Source: Nephrocerus scutellatus
Lineage: Eukaryota; Arthropoda; Insecta; Diptera; Pipunculidae
NCBI GenBank assembly: GCA_947095585.1
Contig: OX352761.1
Span: 111,215,890-111,279,889, forward strand
Direction of reading: 5' to 3'
Length of the DNA stretch: 64,000 nt
Positions within the stretch are counted from its first letter, which is position 1, and every line of letters begins with the position of its first letter. The notes under the pieces are model-generated. The model saw only the letters and a program-made list of their open reading frames with translations. It was not told the DNA's origin and ran no database searches. Below are positions 34,561-44,232 of the stretch, piece after piece. Both the position numbers and the translations under genes were made by a program.

Positions 34561-37264
34561 AATCTAAATTAAAAATCTAATGGAGCGTCTGCACGAAGAT
34601 TAATTCCTGTCTTAAATATTGACTTGCCATGGATTCGTTCAGTGAAAATCAATAATTTTATGACAAAATTAAAATTCATATATCACTGTCTGATTTTCTT
34701 CGTACAGCGGGGGTTTCCTGTCATATTCTGCCTTATTTTTGACATTTGAAATATTAGTGACTTAAGCCGCTTTTGGTTATTGTACCCGCTCTTTGCGTCA
34801 TATTATCCATTTGTTCCCTGAATTACTCCTATTATTTTGAAGACAGTTTCTTGAATTGCATTGAATTAATTTTGCACGGATAACACTAACCATATGGCCG
34901 CCGTAAGTCAGACCAACCATTTGCAGCATAAAGAGTTAGAGTTAAACAGATCCTACTTGACATTTACGGCGATTATAAATTTTTAACGATTTAGAATGCG
35001 GAGACTCAAAACAGAGCACGTCATCTGTTTGTGGCTGGGAGTAGTAAGTTTTATGATCCCAGTACAGCATCAGTATCCGCCATCAGTGTCATTGGAGTGA
35101 CCCAGCAATAGGGCTAAACACTCTCAAACGTTGATGCAATTGATTTCTAACGCACCGAGACACATCACGGAAAAGTGATACCACATAAAACAGAGTGGCC
35201 GCCGCGCCACCATAAGGACAATGCTCTCGATTGTTTGCTGATTCACGCACATGTGTGTCTAGTATATGAGCTGATGTTGGTATGTCTCTTTAAGGATCTA
35301 CTGCGCAACGTATAATGCATGTGCCACTGATGCAAACGAGCATTTTAATTAATTGATTTCCCTTTTGGTTTTTATGGCTTCGTTAATTACTGTATTTTAA
35401 GTTGAAGTGCCCCAGAGCCAGAGAATGATGATGTTAATGGTCCAAGTACACAAGGGTAAGTCAGCTAGCTATATACGCAAGATGCTCGGCGTTTTCTTGA
35501 CGTCAATAAAGGAGTAAAATTTCTGATGGCCACGCTATCTTATTAATTCTCACACACATAAGAGTAAGTTCCATATTATATGATAAATGTATATGCAATC
35601 GTCGCACTGTGTATAATTGGGTAAATTGGCTATTAAAATGGGTAAACTACACAGCGTACTTTTGTAGTTGGGTACCGCAGATAAGGACCTACTACGATGC
35701 ATATTAAAAATGTTTTTATTTTTACGATTGATTGACGTCTGTCATTTACCGTAATCCTTAGTGGAAGTAACATAACTCTCAGGCGAACCAATCGACATTT
35801 TCATTATATTCAGAGATTTTCATATTTTCTAAGCCAACACACGCATTAATTACCAATTTAATATTCCATCCATAAATGTTCGGCGATAAGAAAAATTGTA
35901 GTTTTAACAAAGCACATTGATAGCGTCGAGCGTATCACTTGGATTTTCCTGACTGCAGCATTTTCCACTCATGTCGAACAGTCAAGGAGGCGACGGAGCC
36001 GATATATAAGTAAATTTTTACGATTAAGGACATTTATTACCAATAAATTTTAATGCATTTTGTTTAGTGTATCGCTTTGGTACAACAACTAAACTTGATT
36101 TATATCTCGAGTGAGCCTCATAAATGCAGTTCTTCGCAGCGCAAATGAATGGGTCGATGGCGTATTCTTCCCCCCATCGACTGGTTCATACATTTATCAT
36201 ACAATATTTACCTACGATAATTTTTTTTAAATGCAATTTAATATGAAAATTGGCGCACGTCCAGCGCTTAATGAGCAAATCAAAAGAAAAATGAAAATGA
36301 ACACATCGCCGGTCGGTGCGGTGAATTAAGGGAAAAATCAAAATTTTACGGCGGTAAATTCATTAGATCTCTGGCGGGATTTATTGCTGTGTTAGCAATG
36401 TTTTTGTGCGTTTATTAAGTGGACTCGCGAATGCTAGATTGCCATCGCAGCGGGATTGATGGCAATGATGAGCGACCCGATCACGTCCATATGGGTATGT
36501 TAAGTGGTTCGTTTATAGCGGCATTGAAAAGGTGCACACTGTGGATCGCAAACACTCAGTGCTCGTGCACTTGTGTACGGAAATGATTCAATTTCTTGGA
36601 GAGATTTTGATTTGAATGTATTTTTGAATGGTAATTTATTATTATCAGGGAACGGATTTTGTTGGCATTAAGAATTGAAAAAAAAATCAAAATTAGCCGG
36701 TACAAAGTGATTTATTAAAATAGCGTTCTTAAGCTTTATGATAGCACTGTACAAACAAAAACATTTTGAAGTTTCTTGTCAAAAACCGCCTGCGATTATC
36801 CCTAAAGAAAGAAACGAGCTGAAGGATTTCTTAAATATGAGAACAGACGAGTGGACCCCTGTTAAAAGAAATGCCATATAAAAGCATCTATACCAACTTA
36901 CGAGAAAAAAACTCACGGACGTCGAACGGCTTTGTTGTTATTAGACGAAAATAATAGCACCTTCTTTTGGAAGACAAATTTGATTCAAATCAATTTTCAT
37001 GTTCTTATTTGTTGGTTTTTAATGTTTCGAAAGTGTAATTTTATTGAGGGTATCTTAAGATTGCTATTTTCTATACAAAAGCATGATAAAGACTCTTTGA
37101 ATGTGACAGATAATAAAAGAAACAAAAAAATAACGATCCTCAAAAAGACAAAAGTATGAGCAGTGTTGCCAATTGAAAATAATTAACTTCAACATTTTTG
37201 GCACCAAAATTTTGATGGAATTTTGGATGAGATTTGAGATTTTTATGAGATAGCTAGAGTTGTT
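34561..37264. other. Non-coding DNA
   Basis: No supported gene. Frame 36932-37159 is A/T-driven. The 35.4-36.6 kb part looks like unique fly non-coding DNA. Confidence 0.5.
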
Positions 37265-37545
37265 GTTTAAAGAAAACCCTAGCCCATATGGCAGACACTG
37301 CGACCTAAAAGATCTATTGTATCTAATTGTCTCTCTCTCTCTCTAAGAGACGTACCACCTCTCTAGTGAAGGATAGTATGTCCTTAGTAGCAGAATTCCT
37401 CAACTCCGCTGACGAGCACATTTTCTTACGAAAAACTCAAGCAGTGCTGTGCATTCGCAGAGAATGTGCTGGGATGACTCAACATCTTCGAAGCAGAACC
37501 TACATTCTGTCTCCGAGCCAAGACCAATTTTGTTAAGATACAAAT
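37265..37545 (-). mobile_element. LOA/R1-like LINE 3' end, inverted relative of 52.7-53.1 kb
   Basis: On the minus strand this encodes the C-terminal zinc-binding motif typical of the group: YLNKIGLGSETECRFC, EDVESSQHILCECTAL, followed by ARQRS. A 3' untranslated region follows with CTACTAAGGACATACTATCC, TTCACTAGAGAGGTGG, then CAATAGATCTTTTAGGTCGC, AGTGTCTGCCATATGGGCTA. All of this recurs on the plus strand at 52780-53098. A CT microsatellite (37331-37344) lies inside. Confidence 0.88.
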
Positions 37546-37559
37546 TTCAATAACCTAGC

Positions 37560-38345
37560 AGGGAGGGTTAGAAAAAATGAAACAAATGTGTTTCTTACGG
37601 AATTCTTCACTGACCTTACTCTGAGACTTACTGTTGTGGAAACTGGAGCAGGATGGTTCCTCGATGAAAATTCTAAAGAGGCTGGAAAATGGCCAATCGT
37701 TTTTCTATTTGTTATTTACAAGTTGCCAACTGGGATGTCTCGAAAAAGATACAAGGAAAAAACTTTGTATTATGTGATGACAGTAGCCAAGCGGCTTCAT
37801 TAGCATTGAAGACATCTATGCCAACTCGAAGATTGTTGTGGAAAGTAACAGAACACTGAACTCTTTTTCAACAGGAATCCGTCACTCTTTTCTGGGTTCC
37901 GGGACATACAGGAATAAAATGCAATGAATTTACTGATGCAGTCGCAAGAAGTAGTTATTCCGCAGTTCCTAATGATCCGGAACCAATGTTAGGCTTGAAT
38001 AAGGCAAGCTTAACTATAAGTATTTGAAGATTTATGGACACCGCAGAGGAGTACTGTTGGAACTCCATAAATACATGTCGAACTTCCAAACCCTTTTTAA
38101 ATAAGCCAAACGTAAGCACCGCTAAGTTCCTTTAAATAGCATATAGTTAGAAAGGAACTGTTGGAGCATGGTCGGTTTAGTCACAGGGCATAACTTGACT
38201 GAAATTCATATGTTCAAGTTTGGACTTGTACTGGAGACTCTGTGTAGGTCCTACTTGGAGGCTTTTGCCAGGCTAAGGATAAACATTTTTAGAAGAGATT
38301 TAATAACGACCGAAGAACTTCAGCAATCTTAAGAAAGATATCTGA
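37560..38345 (+). mobile_element. LINE RNase H and C-terminal fragment
   Basis: Plus-strand RNase H remnant of a LOA/I-type LINE. It contains GAGWFLDENSKEAGKW (the SGAG strand), then a frameshift, then the diagnostic VTLFWVPGHTGIKCNEFTDA (WVPGH-G-NE-AD motif) at about 37880-37945. A C-terminal part follows with HNLTEIHMFKFGLV and AFARLRINIFRRDL to about 38330. The zinc-binding cysteines expected after GLV are absent. It lies back to back with the minus-strand fragment at 37265-37545, so the pair may mark an inversion or two separate insertions. Confidence 0.8.
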
Positions 38346-38438
38346 TTAGTGAATTCAGTGGGTACGCGTACAATGGAACAATGAATGGTCTGAGTCGTCT
38401 GGTGTGGTTTTCCTTGAATTATCACACCAATCCACAAA

Positions 38439-38459
38439 TATATATATATATATATATAT
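38439..38459. repeat. (TA)n microsatellite
   Basis: About ten TA units just beyond the RNase H fragment, possibly its tail. Confidence 0.9.
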
Positions 38460-38657
38460 CTAAGTAGGAGCCCACCGTATATACATACTTAGGTGGCGCT
38501 GCATAAGCCATATTTTGCTAACATTGCGCACACCTATCCTTGGAAGGTCACCCTTCAATTATGTGTACTCCATATAAGGCACAATCTTTCGGTATTACGC
38601 TTTATTTCTAGGTAAGTTTCAAAGACTCTTCTGGCCCTCAATCCGCTCTATACATAT

Positions 38658-38757
38658 CATAATAATAATATTCGGCGCGACAAAACGTTGCGGTCCAAGG
38701 GCTAGCTTCTTGCGAAAATATGTGTTGCGCATGTATGTTTTGTGCACACAAATGGGA
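38658..38757 (-). repeat. SINE-type tail at the 3' end of the RTE-D LINE
   Basis: Read on the minus strand: CCCATTTGTGTGCACAAAAC, then GCAACACATATTTTCGCAAG, then CCCTTGGACCGCAACGTTTT, then GTCGCGCCGAATATTATTATT. This matches the last 105 bp of the SINE copies. It is either the LINE's own 3' tail, shared with the SINE, or a truncated SINE that landed here. Confidence 0.85.
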
Positions 38758-39385
38758 CGAAAATTTTAGGAACTATTTTTGCTCGAAAGTACCAAGGATG
38801 TCCTCATCTGAGTTCGATAAAATCCATGCTTCAGCACCATATGACTGTTATTAAAAAGGTTTTATACAGGACCTTCTAAGTAGCGGAGCTTTACTACTCA
38901 ATATCCTTCTTCGAAGAAACGGTTGTGAAAAGAGTGACTCTTCTTTTGATTTCTTTAGTGGAGTCATTATCGGAAGTTATATAGCTTTCTAGACGTTCTG
39001 ATCAATTCTTCGGTGATTTTGTACCCTCTGATTGATAGGAAATACTTTGTCTTTCTGTATTAATTTTTGCAAATCGGTGGATACAAGGATACCGATGTCG
39101 TCAAGATATTCCAGCAGTTGAGCAGACTTGGAAAAATTGTGTCTCTGAGATTTTGACACCATTCTGTCCAATATGATGTCAATGAAATTACATGACAGTG
39201 CGTCACATTGCCTTAATATTTTCTTGATATCAAAGGACTCTGTCATGTTGAATTCCGAACTTGGTGGAGCAGCTGGAATTCTTTATCGCCATCCAGCATA
39301 GTCGATTGTATTTGGCTTTGGGTTGCCAAAACTTGAAATGCTTTTGTGTAGCTCGTCCCTTTAAATGCTGTCATATAAGTATTTG

Positions 39386-39639
39386 TGGGCGCCGTGGCTC
39401 AGTGGATAGGAGCATGGACTCCTGAGCAGGGGATTCGTAGTTCGAGTCCCAGAAACAGTATTTTCAGGGTGACCTTCCTCTCGCGAAAGTTTGACAAACG
39501 TCTGAGAGTAATAGCTTGTCACTGAAAGCTTCTCAGTTCGCCGTTCGGATCTCCATTTTGTGTGAAAAAATATACACGCTCAACACAAATGGTTGCGAGA
39601 AGCCAGGCCTTGGACCGCATGGTCTGTCGCGCCCGTATT
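39386..39639 (+). mobile_element. tRNA-derived SINE copy 2 inside RTE-D, with target-site duplication
   Basis: Full SINE with box A TGGCTCAGTGG at 39395-39405 and box B GTTCGAGTCCC at 39440-39450. The body (CTCGCGAAAGTTTGACAAAC, then CTTCTCAGTTCGCCGTTCGG) and the tail (GGCCTTGGACCGCATGGTCT) follow. It is flanked by a perfect 12-bp duplication TATAAGTATTTG at 39374-39385 and 39640-39651. Removing the element and one duplication restores the RTE-D reading on the minus strand, so the SINE inserted into an already present LINE. The 3' trinucleotide tail is almost absent here. Confidence 0.95.
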
Positions 39640-39835
39640 TATAAGTATTTGAAATTGAACAAAGTATGGTGAGTATCTATCTGAACTTCTTCAGTCTTCT
39701 CGAGGATCTGCTGCAGCGTGAATATGTGGTCGAATGTAGACATTTCTGGTATAAAACCCAATAAGATTGTTGTTGATGAGCGATTTCAAATCAGTCCTTG
39801 CTTTTTTATTAAGACAATGTTTGTTGAAAAAAAAT

Positions 39836-41700
39836 TGGCTCCTGAAAATGCAAACTCATTGGCATGAGGTGAGGCGCTAACCATGAACAAACAAAACAAT
39901 ATAAAAATAGAATGTCGCGCAATCACTCAAGCGCCAAGATTCTTCCGATAGTGCTACAAAATGTTTCCCCTAAAGAATCCACGTATACGAGATGACATGG
40001 TCACAAGGTCACCATCAATCTATAGAATGACCGCGTTGCCGTACGAAGAAATGCATCCACTTGCAGTTAGCTAATACTCGCTTATTTCCCCAGACGGGTA
40101 ACGTGCAAATCTGTGGCCGTCTCTGATTGACATCCGTACGCGTTTCTATCGGCACCTCATGAGAATTGCATGTATCGCGTGCACGTTTGGAATTTAGAGC
40201 GCATAAAAAGATTCTCGAGCAGCTCTCGCCACAACCCTTCAGTCAGTTAGGGGCCTTCGCAAAATATGAGAAGAAAAAAATCTAAATTATTTAATCAGAT
40301 ACATCGTCCGCATAGTTTCGCCTCTGTGAACCGACTGAATTCAAAATCGATCAGCACAACGGCTCTAGTCTGTGCCGTGTCCGCGTCAAACCGATTGGAG
40401 AATTTAGCGCAAGAAATTCCGCCCACATAGCGCACCACTTGAGGCCACCTTTCGAAGATACGTGCTGATATGCGCTGACAATATGTATGCTCGTGCTTTT
40501 TGTGTTGTGAACTCGAACGCTCGAAGGTGGCACAATGCCCAGCTAAAAATTGAGATGAATTTCGGCCAACATGGCCCACCGCCAGAGTGGCGTCAGGCTA
40601 CAACAACGTACATGCAGCCGCCGCGGACGTAAATAAAATATCAAAATGCCGCCGGTGGCCGCCGCCAGTCAAACGATCTAAATACTTCAAAATCGATCGA
40701 TCACCCTGGTAATTAGCAAAATGCAAAATGTTTTACCTTTACCTTACGAACGCGCCTTCGCTGGGTGCGCGTCTGCCAATAAGCAAGCCAACAACAATAA
40801 CTTGACTTGAGTAAAATTTATTTACACGCAGCGTACTCTGCATGCAATCTCAAAGTCAATTATAGCAAAAAATAATGTTTTAGGATGCAGTGATGTAGTT
40901 GCAGCTACATCGCCGATGAGTGAGCGAGTCAAAATTCCGTCTAAGTTGAGGTGGTCTGAAGCCGTCCGTCCCCATACATTACCAATACATGAGGCTAATG
41001 TGTCTACCTAAACGGTCAAATTCACATTTTCGTCAAAATATTTATAAGATGCAATTTTTGCAAACGAAAATATTTACAAATTTTCCGCATTTCATACTCG
41101 TATCTTATCCTTGTTTATGTGCGATTATTCCGATACGCCAAAGTCAGCCGCCAATCCAAAGTTGATCGTCGTTTGCCGTCGCTGCACCCGCCACACTCTT
41201 AATAAAATTCGATTAACTCTGCTCAGATTAATTATTTGTTTATATTAACTGTGCATGTGTGTGTGTGTGTCCATAGCAATTATGAGGATCGATATGGAAA
41301 TTTTACTGCGGTCTGAAGCTTCTAAGGCACAGCCTTTCATCTCGTTAGTAGTTTAATGATATAGGCAAACATTTAGAGGGAGATGTAAAATTCTATTTCA
41401 AAATAGATTAATCTTTGGAACACCTTTCGCAAAAATCAGCGATATCCATTTGACGGGACAAGGATGTGTTTTCGTTTTATTTAAATGAAGGAAGGTAGGC
41501 ACGCGTTTTATACAGCGAGTCATCTTGTCTTACTGATGATTGATGTTGATCCATTTATTAGAACTACTTATGCGGTGGAAAATTTTTAAGAAAGATTCAA
41601 TTTTGTTTTTATGAAATTAGTAATAAAGAATTTTTGATCAATACTTGTTCGCAATTATTGTTTGTCATAAAGTCGAAGATGGGTGTTTATACATAAACTA
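39836..41700. other. Unique-looking DNA, relatively G+C-rich core
   Basis: No element recognised. The core 40000-40800 is richer in G+C and CpG than its surroundings (GCAGCCGCCGCGGACG, then CCGCCGGTGGCCGCCGCC). A minus-strand frame of 94 residues at 40295-40579 has no known domain. This could be regulatory DNA or part of a host gene, but no exon can be shown. A (GT)n repeat lies at 41256-41270. Confidence 0.4.
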
Positions 41701-41702
41701 AA

Positions 41703-42900
41703 CTACTTTTGAGGTACTTGACCACACACACGCCAATCCATTTATGTTTAACATTGTTGAAAACTAGCATATGTCTGACGAAGCCACACTGTCAGACCAT
41801 CAGCACATCAGGTTTATCATTCCCGGCAAACTGGCACATGCTTCTTCTATATATGATCCAAAGTCTACGTACTGGAATCTCTATCAGGGACTTGTCCTCT
41901 CTAAATTGGTCATGCGTGTCAGTTGTCACATCTATAGAGTCCACAGGGGACCTAGATGAAGCAGCATACCAATTAAATGATGTGTTGATCACTTTCTATT
42001 CCTATCATGTCCACAAAACCAGTGTGTGCAAAGAAAAGGTTCCCTGGAACCACTAGCTTCTTTAGCTTAGAAAGAAATTCAGATAAGCCGTCAACACTTC
42101 TAAACGCACGAAGAGTTCGGAGAATTATAGGTTCGCTCTCACAGTATATATTTCTGAATTAAGTCGATCTAAAAAGGCTGCATGGAGGAAGTGCTGCGAA
42201 AACATTGCCGAAATGCCGGTAGTGGAACGAATCCATAAGGCACTCGTAAAATATCAAACAAATTGTGTAGGTTTTCTTAAAAAAGCCAATAGCACCTACA
42301 CGTCGGACCGTGAGGAATTACTCAGAACCCTACTTCATATTCATTTCGCAGGTTTGTCTAATCGTGTACTACACACGTAACCGAACGTACCAAAGGTTCT
42401 GCATTTCTAGTAGAGTAAGTAGTTAAAAGTAGTAGTAGGGAGTTTATCCGGTAAAATGTTCAGTCCGGATATGGTCAAATGGGCTGTAGGCCATTCAGAC
42501 CGTTTAAATTCCCCGGCAGTGATGGCATATTTCCTGCGCTTCTATAGATGACAATTGATCTAATACTGCTAGGTATGATTACTTTATTTAGAGTAAGAAA
42601 TTATAGACCTATAGTTATAACAAAATTTGTCCTCAAAACCATAGAGAGACTCATTGCAGTTCATATTAGAGGCTGGCTAGATTTGTCTACCCCTCTCCAC
42701 TGAAGTCAGTTTTCATGCAGGAAAGGTAAAAACACAAAGGAATAATTTACTATCTTGTGAAGAAAATTGAAGGAACTTTTCGTTCCAAGGAAGTGGCTCT
42801 GGGTGTATTCCTAGACAATGAAGGCGCATTCGATAACACAAGCTACACATAGCAAGAGCAATCGGTAGCAGAGGTATCGAAGTCTTGAAAAATCAATAGA
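41703..42900 (+). mobile_element. LOA/R1-like LINE: end of endonuclease, linker and RT start
   Basis: Begins with the catalytic end of an APE endonuclease (SDEATLSDHQHIRFIIPGKL, SDH motif near 41790). The linker follows through frameshifts: GDLDEAAYQLNDVLITFYSY, CKEKVPWN, SKKAAWRKCCENIAEMPVVE, RIHKALVKYQTNCVGFLKKA, TYTSDREELLRTLLHIHFAG. RT pieces come next: SPDMVKWAV, NYRPIVITKFVLKTIERLIA-like, IRGWLDLSTPLH, and motif A region KEVALGVFLDNEGAFDNT (FLDIEGAFD in the family). It ends near 42900 with AIGSRGIEVL. Confidence 0.82.
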
Positions 42901-43009
42901 ATGGGTCATGCTCGAAAATCAAGAAATGTCTTCGTCCTCAGGAATTAGCATTAGCATTAGGAAAGACTTATGGAGTGCTTTGTACTTTGCAGGCAACACC
43001 CTCTTTCAT

Positions 43010-43430
43010 TCCTTTCAAAACTCGAATTTTACTGGCAAAAAAATTAGCTGTACCAGTCTTGATATATGGTTGCAAAATTTATTGAAATGGCAGTTACGCA
43101 TCTAAAAGGAGACTTAATGTTGCTTTTAATGCCATAGTAAGATATGTCTTTGGTTAACGACGATTTGATCATTTATCCAATTATTTCTCGCGTCTTTACA
43201 ATCTAATCTTCTAAAATATCGTCTTTTTGCGGATATCCTGCTTATTGACCAACTTTTATCAAAAAATTAGATTGGCTTCTTCAAACAGATTCAGATTTGA
43301 TAAATTAATTCTCCCCCGCTTATCATCTATGATATCCCAATGCCACATTAGAAGAATGAATATTATGACAAAACTTAAAACTCAATTGAAAAACTAGCTA
43401 TCTATAAAGTGCACTACTGCTTTATAAACA
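43010..43430 (+). mobile_element. Jockey-like LINE C-terminal fragment
   Basis: A different family from the preceding piece. Frameshifted reading gives VLIYGCKIYSNGSYASKRRL, then NVAFNAIVRYVFG, a stop, then RRFDHLSNYFSR, then LLKYRLFADILL, then KLDWLLQTDSDLINE-like segments. The AFNAIVRYVFGLRR-DHIS block followed by a leucine-rich segment is typical of the C-terminus of jockey-like insect LINEs. The join with the LOA-like piece (about 42900-43010) is therefore a chimera or a nested insertion. Confidence 0.7.
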
Positions 43431-44011
43431 GAAGCCCTAATTTAGACAGTGTCTCAACTTGTAGTGAGTGTGTCTGACTCTATTGCACCAGAATGGTTTT
43501 GATGATTAGTACACTATATAAAATCGGATGCTTTTGGCAACTGTTACTTTTGATTAATATAGTTTGTGGCATATTATTAAAACTGGCGAACTGTTAAAAA
43601 ACGGTCTGATTAAATATTTATTGTTTGCTGGTCAGAAGTTTTGACTAAATCAAGCTCATGAAGAGCTCCAAAAGAAGTGGTCGAATAAAATAAATTGGCA
43701 GCAGTCAACATCTAGCGGTAAAGGGGAGAAGCCGGGCGCAAATTATAAAAAAGCTGAACCTACAAATAAAACGAAAGATGATATATGGGAAATCCAAAAC
43801 CTAAATGACATCAACAACTCGAAAAATAAAATCATATCCAAATCTAGCATAGGTTGTGATATTTTCTTGAAGTAAATTAGAGAGCTTACGAAGTTTACGA
43901 AAGAATACTTCTTCGCGATTGGAAAAATACCCTCTACGACAGCAAATATTTAAATAAATGTTTATCACATACTAGGGGGAAAAAGAGTTGTATAATACAT
44001 AAATAGTTTAC
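43431..44011. other. Non-coding DNA with a worn reading
   Basis: A plus-strand reading from about 43580 to 43960 is open except for two stops (KTGELLKNGLIKYLLFAGQK, later NSKNKIISKSSIGCDIFLK). It could be a decayed ORF, but I do not recognise it. Confidence 0.3.
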
Positions 44012-44021
44012 TAATAAAAGC

Positions 44022-44222
44022 GTTGGTACCTCGCGAATGGGTGACAAACGTTCCGAGAGTAATTAATACCTTGTCACGGAAAGCTTATCAATTCGCCCTT
44101 CGGATCCGGCCTTAAATTGTAGATCCCTTCCATTTGTGTCCAAAAATTAATATGTGCAGCACAAATGGTCACGAGAAGTTAGGCCTTGGACCGCAATGGT
44201 CTGTCGCACCAAATATTATTAT
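44022..44222 (+). mobile_element. SINE copy 3, 5'-truncated, with target-site duplication
   Basis: Only the body and tail are present, starting at CCTCGCGAATGGGTGACAAA (44029) and ending with GGTCTGTCGCACC and ATTATTATT. The tRNA-like head is missing. A 10-bp duplication TAATAAAAGC lies at 44012-44021 and 44223-44232. Seven extra bases (GTTGGTA) sit at the 5' junction. A truncated element with its own target-site duplication fits incomplete target-primed reverse transcription. Confidence 0.88.
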
Positions 44223-44232
44223 TAATAAAAGC

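Larger units (their letters stand above)
38658..39835 (-). mobile_element. RTE-D LINE, RT remnant split by a SINE
   Basis: Minus-strand RT. The part at 39835-39640 encodes GFIPEMSTFDHIFTLQQILE and KTEEVQIDTHHTLFNFKYL. The SINE at 39386-39639 interrupts, and reading resumes after it with KYLYDSI, a stop, then RDELHKSISSFGNPK. Motif B follows (QCDALSCNFIDIILDRMV). The catalytic box is YLDD instead of YADD (SAQLLEYLDDIGI, near 39096-39125). Then come the thumb and SYGAEAWILSNSDEDILGTF with FEQK. After KIF-VP the C-terminal domain is missing and the last 100 bp (38757-38658) match the SINE tail, ending in (ATT)n. Confidence 0.88.

Noticed and set aside
43580..43960. Long worn reading that might be a retroelement ORF1 or host exon
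   Set aside because: No motif could be matched and stops interrupt it; too weak to name.
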